In this document: positions 1-4,584 of the stretch, piece by piece | Position numbering within the stretch: the first letter of the stretch is position 1 | Layout: the number at the start of each line of letters is the position of its first letter | Assembly: GCA_030248825.1 (NCBI GenBank) | Contig: JARCMB010000210.1 | Span: 1-5,034, forward strand | Length of the DNA stretch: 5,034 bases | Source of the DNA: Pseudanabaenaceae cyanobacterium MP8IB2.15 | Lineage (GTDB): Bacteria; Cyanobacteriota; Cyanobacteriia; Pseudanabaenales; Pseudanabaenaceae | Reading direction: 5' to 3' | The notes under the pieces: model-generated | The model's database searches: none | Told to the model about the DNA's origin: nothing | Seen by the model: only the letters and a program-made list of their open reading frames with translations | Made by a program: the position numbers and the translations under genes

Positions 1-797
1 ATGCCACGAATTTTGACTTCTTTGGCTTCAACTGCACCGAGGTCTGTGCCAGAGAACTGATCGCACTCAAAAGTGCCAGCAATTTCGCGGGTTTCGGTGT
101 TGAGTTTGGAAATTTGTAAGAACATCTTACCCTTTGTGGTGGAGTCGTCCTTAGTGCTTTTCTCAAAGCTGTCACGTTTTCCTGGTAAAGCTTCGGCGGC
201 ATCATAGCCAATTGCCAAACCACGACCTTTAGGATCGATAAAGTTAGCTCCACGATAAGTTGGAACATCAGTTGTACCTTCAAAATCAACAGAAGTACTG
301 ATGCCGTTGATCCCAGGCTGGGTGGAGCCGATAAAGCCTTTCATGCTAAATAGCAGAGCGACGCGCTCGCCACCTGGCATTTGCACTGTGATCGGTTGAT
401 AATCCATGCCCTCTTGCTCAACGATTTTGAGGCTGCCGTCAGCTTCTGCGGTGACCAAAGCTTTGACATAGTCGATGCTAGATGTGGCGCGGGTCATGAG
501 TTTAGAGCGAACAAACTCAGCCTGTTTGCGCTTATTTGGTGATTCTTCTTTGACAAAAAATTCTACAGGCTGTAAACATAGATCGGTGATTTGGACGCTT
601 TCGCCAGCTTTGAGTGGGATGATACTACGCGATCTTGCGCTCGTAACCATATCGGGGCATTGATTCGCTAAGCCTGTGCCTACGATTTCATCATAGGTCA
701 GCGATCGATCTGCGGCGATCGCGTTTCCACTCACCCAAAGAGTAGCAAAGCTGATACACACAGCTAAAATGACTCTAGTAAAGGTGCGATAACTCAT
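1..797 (-). CDS. psbO: Photosystem II manganese-stabilising protein PsbO (partial, C-terminus cut by window edge)
   Basis: PsbO is the extrinsic 33-kDa subunit on the lumenal face of photosystem II; it stabilises the Mn4CaO5 water-oxidising cluster. The 265 visible codons start at ATG 797 and run off the window after KIRG; known cyanobacterial PsbO proteins are about 272-275 residues, so only a few codons are missing. Residues 1-29 form a Sec-type signal peptide ending near NAIA, followed by the hallmark LTYDEIVGTGLANQCP. Cys47 and Cys74 (LCLQP) are the family's disulphide pair. Other family blocks are FVKEE (81-85), the PGGERV segment (141-146), the STQPG loop (158-162), PTYRGANFIDPKGRGLAIGYD (from 179) and the REIAGTFE strand (237-244). 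AAGAGG at 804-809 lies six bases before the ATG and is a normal ribosome-binding site. An additional Cys245 replaces the usual Ser in the FESEQ-like block. Identity is near certain; no convincing promoter was found upstream, only a weak TTGCCA/TATGTC pair at 834-860. Confidence 0.97.
   Translation of the reverse strand, partial: MSYRTFTRVILAVCISFATLWVSGNAIAADRSLTYDEIVGTGLANQCPDMVTSARSRSIIPLKAGESVQITDLCLQPVEFFVKEESPNKRKQAEFVRSKLMTRATSSIDYVKALVTAEADGSLKIVEQEGMDYQPITVQMPGGERVALLFSMKGFIGSTQPGINGISTSVDFEGTTDVPTYRGANFIDPKGRGLAIGYDAAEALPGKRDSFEKSTKDDSTTKGKMFLQISKLNTETREIAGTFECDQFSGTDLGAVEAKEVKIRG
715..722. repeat. HIP1 octamer GCGATCGC
   Basis: A perfect copy of the highly iterated palindrome HIP1, abundant in many cyanobacterial genomes, lies in the signal-peptide coding part of psbO. 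It is the only full octamer in the window, although its core CGATCG occurs 16 times. Confidence 0.85.
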
Positions 798-925
798 AAT
801 TAACCTCTTAAAAATTCATAAATAGAGAAATTGGACATACTTTAGGCATATTCGTGGCAAACTTTGAATCGCCAGACCAAGATTGCTTAATTGCTATTCT
901 TGGATTTAAAACTGACACTTTGGTT

Positions 926-956
926 TTGACATATAGAAAAATTCCGATCTTATATT
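926..956 (+). promoter_or_regulatory. Candidate sigma-70-type promoter for the small downstream gene
   Basis: A perfect -35 box TTGACA (926-931) is followed by TATATT (951-956), which matches the -10 consensus at five of six positions. The 19-base spacer is longer than the usual 17; reading the -10 one base earlier gives 18. The predicted transcription start falls at about 962-964, immediately at the GTG that opens the reading frame. This is a prediction from consensus matching only. Confidence 0.45.
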
Positions 957-978
957 AACGTGCGTGAGGGTACTTGTT

Positions 979-1293
979 TTGGAGCAGATTAACGAAAGCA
1001 TTTCCGCAGAGATGTTGATTGTGGTGGAAAAGGTTCGATCGATGGCAAAAGAACACCAAGACGATCCGATTAAGCTTCTAGCTATCCTGCGTTTGTTAGA
1101 ACATTTGCACAATGATATTTGTGAGGAACTATTTCAACCCGCTTTGCCAAATACCCGCCACGGATTGTTTGACCTGCTGCGAGATATAGAGTCTAGCGGT
1201 GGTTGGCCACATATTTATCGGATTGGCTTGCAAGAACTATTTCAAAATCTGGATGAATCAATCACCAATCAACAGTCCCCAACCAACAATTAA
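979..1293 (+). CDS. Small conserved-type cyanobacterial protein of unknown function
   Basis: The frame encodes about 104 residues from TTG 979, or 109 from GTG 964. I prefer TTG 979: GAGGG at 966-970 sits eight bases before it, whereas GTG 964 has no ribosome-binding site and coincides with the predicted transcript start. ATG 1012 is a third option. The product looks soluble and almost wholly helical: an amphipathic first helix (ISAEMLIVVEKVRSMAKEH), a leucine-rich second helix (KLLAILRLLEHLHNDICEEL), a DLLRDIESSGGWPHI segment and a final IGLQELFQNL helix, then a polar tail. There is no signal peptide, membrane segment or catalytic motif. The pattern recalls small cyanobacterial hypothetical proteins with a GGWP motif, but that is from memory and no function can be given. 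It is divergent from psbO and converges on the J-protein gene, with three bases between the stop codons. Confidence 0.75.
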   Translation: MEQINESISAEMLIVVEKVRSMAKEHQDDPIKLLAILRLLEHLHNDICEELFQPALPNTRHGLFDLLRDIESSGGWPHIYRIGLQELFQNLDESITNQQSPTNN

Positions 1294-1296
1294 GGG

Positions 1297-2172
1297 TTAT
1301 TTGCCCCAGCCAAAGAAGCCACCTTTCTTTTCCTCTTTTTTGGGTGCAGACTTAGATCCCTGTTGAGCGGGACTACTAACTTGGTTGACATACTTCAAGG
1401 CAGTAGGCTCTTTGGGGTCAAGCTTGAGGGCTTTTTGAAAGCTGTTTTTTGCCATGACCGCTATTCCTTGGTTCATCTGCACTAAGCCAATCAAGGCATG
1501 AATTTTGGCATTATTTGGATCTAATTTTTCGCCAGCTCTTAACTCTTTGAGCGCTTCTACCCACTGTTTTTTGTCGATCATTAACTGGGCAAACTGAATA
1601 TTTCGTAGGGCGGGGGATGCAGGCTTAGCTGTTGTGCCAATTGTGTTATCGCCTGAGTCTTTGGGCTTGGCGGACATTGGGATGATGTCGTCCTGCATGA
1701 TCAAGTAGATCAAGTTGAGTTCGCTGAGATCATTGGTGCGATCGAGTAATTTGTCTAGAGATTGGTATTGCAACTCTGTAATTTCGTTAAAAAATTTGGT
1801 GTAGTTGGTCACATGGGGAAATTTCTGAAGTTTTTTGGCAACATCTGACTGCGGCTCAAATTGGAATTGCTTTTGTTTGAGGGTCTGAGCAAATAGGCGC
1901 AAGGTGGCGAAATATTCACTCCGATCTCGATCGCTGTTTAAAAGTTGATAGGCGGGATTAACCATTTTCGCCAAGAAATTTTTGGCAAACTCTGTCTGAT
2001 CGGCACTGCGTCCAGGTAGATCGGGATGCAAGATTTTGGCAAGTTTGAGGTATTTTTTGCGAATTTGGGTGGCATCGGCAGTCAAAGGCAATCCTAGAAC
2101 TGCGTAATGGTCGTTAAGCTTATGGCTGGCAATACCACGGCTGATTGTAAAGACTTTTGGTTGTTGTCCCAC
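1297..2172 (-). CDS. J-domain protein with C-terminal TPR repeats (class C DnaJ-like)
   Basis: This is a probable J-domain co-chaperone that would stimulate the ATPase of an Hsp70 (DnaK). Numbered from GTG 2172 (291 residues), the J domain covers about 21-87: HYAVLGLPLTADATQIRKKY forms helices I-II, HPD at 49-51 is the DnaK-contact tripeptide and is intact, and NPAYQLLNSDRDRSEY forms helix III onward. There is no Gly/Phe region or zinc-finger domain, so it is class C. A linker (about 91-187) leads to two TPR-like repeats (about 190-221 and 222-255, both ending in LDP), which suggests protein binding. The tail is basic and ends GGFFGWGK. No membrane segment or signal peptide is seen, so it is probably cytosolic. 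The frame also has ATG 2181 (294 residues), but AGGAG directly abuts that ATG and sits nine bases from GTG 2172. The 5' end lies inside the 3' end of the upstream binding-protein gene, implying co-transcription. Confidence 0.92.
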   Translation of the reverse strand: MGQQPKVFTISRGIASHKLNDHYAVLGLPLTADATQIRKKYLKLAKILHPDLPGRSADQTEFAKNFLAKMVNPAYQLLNSDRDRSEYFATLRLFAQTLKQKQFQFEPQSDVAKKLQKFPHVTNYTKFFNEITELQYQSLDKLLDRTNDLSELNLIYLIMQDDIIPMSAKPKDSGDNTIGTTAKPASPALRNIQFAQLMIDKKQWVEALKELRAGEKLDPNNAKIHALIGLVQMNQGIAVMAKNSFQKALKLDPKEPTALKYVNQVSSPAQQGSKSAPKKEEKKGGFFGWGK

Positions 2173-2978
2173 AGCTTCCATCTCCTAAGAATTGACTCTA
2201 GTTTACCCTCTTGCTTCATCTGAATTAAGGCTTGATTAACTGCTTTTTTGAGTGTTTCATCGTCTTTATTCACGATCGCGACCAAGCTAATCGGCAGTAG
2301 CGGTTCACCCACTACAGTGAGGTTGGAATTCCGCCGTACTTGCCAAATTGCTACAGGCTCATCCAATAGCATGGCATCGAGCTGTCGATCTCGTAGTTGG
2401 GCGAACATGCGCTCAATATCGCGAGAGGAAAACAGGCGGATCGCATTCCCACGATTACTGTTATATGTTTCCAGAACTGCTGCGCCACCACTGTTAGCTA
2501 CAACACCAACTCGTTTACCAATTAAATCTCGCAAGGTAGAAATTTTAGAATCTTTATTTGTAAGAATTCGCTGGGAATTGAGGTAGTAGGGTACTGTTTC
2601 GGCAAATTTTGGCTTATTCGTACCAGTGGTTAAACTGCCGCGCTCACGGATGCTGAGAATAAGATCGATCTGACGGGATTCTAAACTGGCGGGTTGACCT
2701 GCCCAAGGAGTATTGATTGGCTTTGCCTCTAGCTTCAGACGACGACTAATTTCTTTGATCAGATCCCATTCAAACCCATCGTAATATTGAGTTTTGGGAT
2801 TCCAGTAGAGGTATGGCCCACCGATCGAAGCGTCAATACCATAGCGAATATGCCCGCGCCTTACAACTGTCGATAAGCTGCTATCTGTTTGAGCATGGAC
2901 AGGTTCTAGTCCCGATTCGATCGAACCAAAACACAGTCCTAATAGTAAGATACCGATTAAATTAAGTTTTAATTTCAT
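2094..2978 (-). CDS. Periplasmic solute-binding protein, type 3 (amino-acid-type, SBP_bac_3)
   Basis: This is a predicted periplasmic receptor of the family that binds polar amino acids for ABC importers or acts as a sensory domain. Residues 1-29 form a Sec signal peptide with cleavage at VHA/QT; the Cys at 16 is in LGLC, which does not fit a lipobox. The family fold follows: RRGHIRYGID (40-49), YDGFEWDLIKEISRRL (66-81), the SRQIDLILS lobe-I strand (101-109), PYYLNSQRIL (130-139), DLIGKRVGVV of lobe II (151-160), LDAMLLDEP (200-208) and the closing KQEGKLESILRRWKLW (255-270). The segment that usually reads TPER before FS.PYY is changed and about seven residues longer (SIRERGSLTTG..), so the ligand is uncertain. 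The family normally ends near RRWKLW; about 24 further residues are read from sequence shared with the J-protein gene in another frame. No permease or ATPase gene is present here. The start ATG at 2978 has no strong ribosome-binding site. Confidence 0.9.
   Translation of the reverse strand: MKLKLNLIGILLLGLCFGSIESGLEPVHAQTDSSLSTVVRRGHIRYGIDASIGGPYLYWNPKTQYYDGFEWDLIKEISRRLKLEAKPINTPWAGQPASLESRQIDLILSIRERGSLTTGTNKPKFAETVPYYLNSQRILTNKDSKISTLRDLIGKRVGVVANSGGAAVLETYNSNRGNAIRLFSSRDIERMFAQLRDRQLDAMLLDEPVAIWQVRRNSNLTVVGEPLLPISLVAIVNKDDETLKKAVNQALIQMKQEGKLESILRRWKLWDNNQKSLQSAVVLPAISLTTITQF
2182..2186 (-). promoter_or_regulatory. Shine-Dalgarno AGGAG that decides the J-protein start
   Basis: On the minus strand the sequence reads TTAGGAG then ATG, with no spacer, and GTG nine bases further on. 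Normal spacing favours the GTG at 2172 over the ATG at 2181. The site lies within codons of the upstream solute-binding protein (LRRW region), so ribosomes translating that gene pass straight over it. Confidence 0.55.
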
Positions 2979-3053
2979 TGATCTATATTTTGAGTTTGCT
3001 AGCCAACACTCTAGTTTAGGCGATCGATATCATTTAACTTCTAGACGGGAAGT

Positions 3054-3087
3054 CCCGCGCTGTACCTGTCCCAAAGTCAGCGTCGGG
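3054..3087 (+). repeat. Left imperfect hairpin of the IS200/IS605-like element
   Basis: CCCGCGCTG (3054-3062) pairs with CAGCG-T-CGGG (3078-3087), giving nine base pairs with a single bulged T at 3083 and a 15-base loop. A competing small hairpin, CGGG/CCCG around AAGT (3046-3057), shares the 5' arm. Confidence 0.7.
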
Positions 3088-3252
3088 ATGAACCGCGAAA
3101 AGTGTAGAATGGAACGACAATAAACTGTTTACAAGGTTTTTCCACCCCTCCTTATTGTGTGTCGAGAAAAATATCACCCTCGAAATTGTAACGGTGACGC
3201 GCCAACGCAAGGAAGAAAGGAAAGCTCAAAACAATATTCATAAAGTCGGCGG

Positions 3253-3330
3253 GAGGTCTATCTCGTGGACTATAAACAAATTGCCTGCGGACGGGTTCTG
3301 AACGGGGATTGTAAGTCTCTTGCAATCTAG
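3253..3330 (+). pseudogene. Possible remnant of tnpB (zinc-ribbon/RuvC region)
   Basis: In the frame starting at 3253 the sequence reads REVYLVDYK..ACGRVLNGDCKSLAI and then stops (TAG 3328-3330). The piece CGRVLNGDC at 3286-3312 resembles the second zinc-ribbon knuckle plus the last catalytic block of TnpB proteins, roughly CG.vl.RD.NAA.NI, with R and NAA lost. The first CxxC is missing and another stop lies just upstream (3241-3243). In a different frame a short tail (SKCGTPSMVGHEPRS...) runs from about 3357 and stops at TAG inside the loop of the right hairpin, as tnpB genes often overlap the right end. Both matches are short, so this is suggestive only; if real, the gene is long dead. Confidence 0.33.
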
Positions 3331-3400
3331 GAAAGACCGAAAGATGTAGGAACTTCTCAAAGTGCGGTACTCCTTCAATGGTGGGACATGAGCCGAGAAG

Positions 3401-3432
3401 CCTGCGTTGTAACCGATAGGGTCAACGTCGGG
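3401..3432 (+). repeat. Right imperfect hairpin of the IS200/IS605-like element
   Basis: CCTGCGTTG (3401-3409) pairs with CAACG-T-CGGG (3423-3432), with one T-G wobble and a bulged T at 3428, in the same position as in the left hairpin. It is followed by AGTATGTCAC, a type of end I associate with cyanobacterial IS200/IS605 elements. A further six-base stem, CTTCTC (3353-3358) with GAGAAG (3395-3400), ends exactly where this hairpin begins. Confidence 0.7.
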
Positions 3433-3475
3433 AGTATGTCACCTGGTAACATATTGCATTCTCTGGACTTTGAAT

Positions 3476-4546
3476 ATGTCACAACAGAATCTTGGTAATC
3501 GCCCTCTACTCCCTTTCTTGAGAAAAACTTACGCATCGATCGATCCTTTTGTCTGGATCCATGTCGCCCTACTTGCGGCTGTACCACTGACTCTAGTGCT
3601 GTCTATGATTGGTCTGGCAGTTGGCGATCCTGTATTTCCAGGCTGGCTAGAGACTTTGCTGCTGGGGCTGCCACCGATTGGTTTAACTGTGTGGTTGCAG
3701 TGGCAGAAACCGCTATCGCTATTCAGTCTATGGGTCGTGCATAAACCGAGCGAGTCTCTGAATGAAGATCAGAGGCGAATTTTAACCATACTCAAAAGCT
3801 ATGTAACTGGCTGGGTTGCCGTGGTTGCAGGTGTGTTTATCTACGTGATTTTTCGGCAAATGTTCATCACTGCGCCCCTCGCCGCAGGAATTATCCCTTT
3901 CCCTTCAATCTTGCGATTGGTGGGTGTGTTGTGGTCGGTAGTATTTTTGTTAATTAGTAGCCTGCTGTGGCAAACAGGTGTAGCAGCATTGAGAATTTTG
4001 CTGGTGTCTGAAACCGAATTTGCTAACACCGTTCCTTATGAAATCGATCGAATCAAGGCTGGGTTTACGATTTTAGGGAATCGATCGACCAAGTTACTAG
4101 AATTCACTGCACCAAAAACTACTGCCAAAACATCTCTCAAAACTTCTCCCAAAACTGCACGAAAAGCGGCTCCATCTGCCCCAGTAAGTTCGCCAGATCC
4201 AGATTCGATCGAGTCCATTCCTGAACCTATTTCTGAGCTTATTCCTGAACCTATTAGCGATCTCGCCCAAAATCCACCCCTAGAAAAATCTGAAGAACCT
4301 TCGTCAGAATTACTCGAAGAGTTCCAAGAACAGCTTGACAAGACGATTATGCTAATGCCAGAGCTAATTGAAGAAGTAGAAGAATTTTCGGTGGATCTAA
4401 CTCCAGAATCTGAACCGAATTTGGAGTCGATCGAAAATTTAGAAGTAGCCCAGTCAGAATTAGCCGAGGTTTCGATCGAAACTCCTACCGATCTTTCCAG
4501 TGAAGTTGATTCTAATCAAGAAAATACTGCTTCTGATGCCGATTAA
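3476..4546 (+). CDS. Low-complexity-tail membrane protein (cyanobacterial family)
   Basis: Function unknown; the arrangement matches the cyanobacterial proteins annotated as low-complexity tail membrane proteins. Numbered from ATG 3476 (356 residues), the N-terminal part holds four predicted membrane helices at about 27-50, 58-75, 111-128 and 146-168. SIDPFVWIHVALLAAVP, the LAVGDPVFPGWLE loop and WLQWQKPLSLFSLWV are the parts I recognise as family-like. EDQRRILTILKS lies in the loop between helices 2 and 3, and SETEFANTVPYEIDRIKAGFTI follows helix 4. The tail from about 212 first is basic with KTxx repeats (214-230), then strongly acidic and rich in Glu, Ser and Pro to the end. TTG 3470 would add two residues; ATG is the more natural start, though only a weak GGA precedes it. 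The start is 33 bases beyond the IS-like element, so that element separates the gene from any older promoter. The next gene follows after 38 bases. Confidence 0.9.
   Translation: MSQQNLGNRPLLPFLRKTYASIDPFVWIHVALLAAVPLTLVLSMIGLAVGDPVFPGWLETLLLGLPPIGLTVWLQWQKPLSLFSLWVVHKPSESLNEDQRRILTILKSYVTGWVAVVAGVFIYVIFRQMFITAPLAAGIIPFPSILRLVGVLWSVVFLLISSLLWQTGVAALRILLVSETEFANTVPYEIDRIKAGFTILGNRSTKLLEFTAPKTTAKTSLKTSPKTARKAAPSAPVSSPDPDSIESIPEPISELIPEPISDLAQNPPLEKSEEPSSELLEEFQEQLDKTIMLMPELIEEVEEFSVDLTPESEPNLESIENLEVAQSELAEVSIETPTDLSSEVDSNQENTASDAD
4115..4174 (+). repeat. 12-base tandem repeat encoding KTxx tetrapeptides
   Basis: AAAAC recurs at exact 12-base steps at 4115, 4127, 4139 and 4151, with a degenerate fifth unit (AAAGC) at 4163-4174. 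Translated in frame it gives KTTA, KTSL, KTSP, KTAR, KAAP-type units, which form the basic stretch at the start of the protein's tail. Such repeats expand and contract by slippage. Confidence 0.75.
4217..4264 (+). repeat. 24-base tandem duplication encoding IPEPISEL/IPEPISDL
   Basis: Two adjacent 24-base units (4217-4240 and 4241-4264) share their first 15 bases exactly and encode IPEPISEL and IPEPISDL. This is a recent in-frame duplication in the acidic part of the tail. Confidence 0.75.
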
Positions 4547-4584
4547 CGTAAAATTAAGCCAATTAGAAAAAGTCTGAAATCGCG

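Larger units (their letters stand above)
3039..3442 (+). mobile_element. Decayed or non-autonomous IS200/IS605-like element
   Basis: The stretch between the divergent genes has no intact gene but has the ends of an IS200/IS605 element. A left hairpin (3054-3087) and a right hairpin (3401-3432) have the same orientation, related sequence and the same unpaired T. The right one is followed after seven bases by TCAC (3439-3442), placing the end ten bases past the hairpin, as in IS608. A TTAAC lies 16 bases before the left hairpin (3034-3038) and could be the retained target. GAAG precedes both stems, where guide tetranucleotides sit in this family. No TnpA (Y1 transposase) frame survives; at about 400 bases the element could only move with help in trans. 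The exact ends are inferred. The interior lacks the CGATCG words common elsewhere in the window. It could alternatively be two overlapping relics rather than one element. Confidence 0.6.

Noticed and set aside
475..663. Open frame of 62 codons on the plus strand
   Set aside because: It is entirely antisense to the well-conserved part of psbO.
834..860. psbO promoter TTGCCA/TATGTC on the minus strand
   Set aside because: The spacer is only 15 bases and the -10 match is poor; too weak to list.
906..1112. Open frame of 68 codons on the minus strand
   Set aside because: It lies opposite the small helical protein and covers the intergenic promoter; the sequence is Ser/Cys-rich with no family features.
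2248..2586. Open frame of 112 codons on the plus strand
   Set aside because: It is antisense to the binding-protein gene and has Ser/Arg-rich shadow composition.
2925..2940. Lipoprotein box in the binding-protein signal peptide
   Set aside because: The Cys at residue 16 is preceded by LGL, which does not fit the small-residue rule at -1; a VHA/QT cleavage site fits better.
3088..3252. TnpA or N-terminal TnpB relic in the left part of the element
   Set aside because: All three plus-strand frames were looked at; frames are short and no His-hydrophobe-His or other family motif is visible.
3039..3442. Group II intron, tmRNA, RNase P RNA or CRISPR array as an explanation of the gap
   Set aside because: There is no domain V hairpin with its usual base pattern, none of the conserved RNase P or tmRNA segments, and no regularly spaced repeats; there are just two related hairpins.
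3375..3587. Open frame of 70 codons on the minus strand
   Set aside because: It spans the element's right end and the start of the membrane-protein gene, and has no recognisable feature.
3841..4341. Two minus-strand open frames (3841-4029 and 4036-4341)
   Set aside because: Both are antisense to the membrane-protein gene; the second is only the complement of the repetitive acidic tail.
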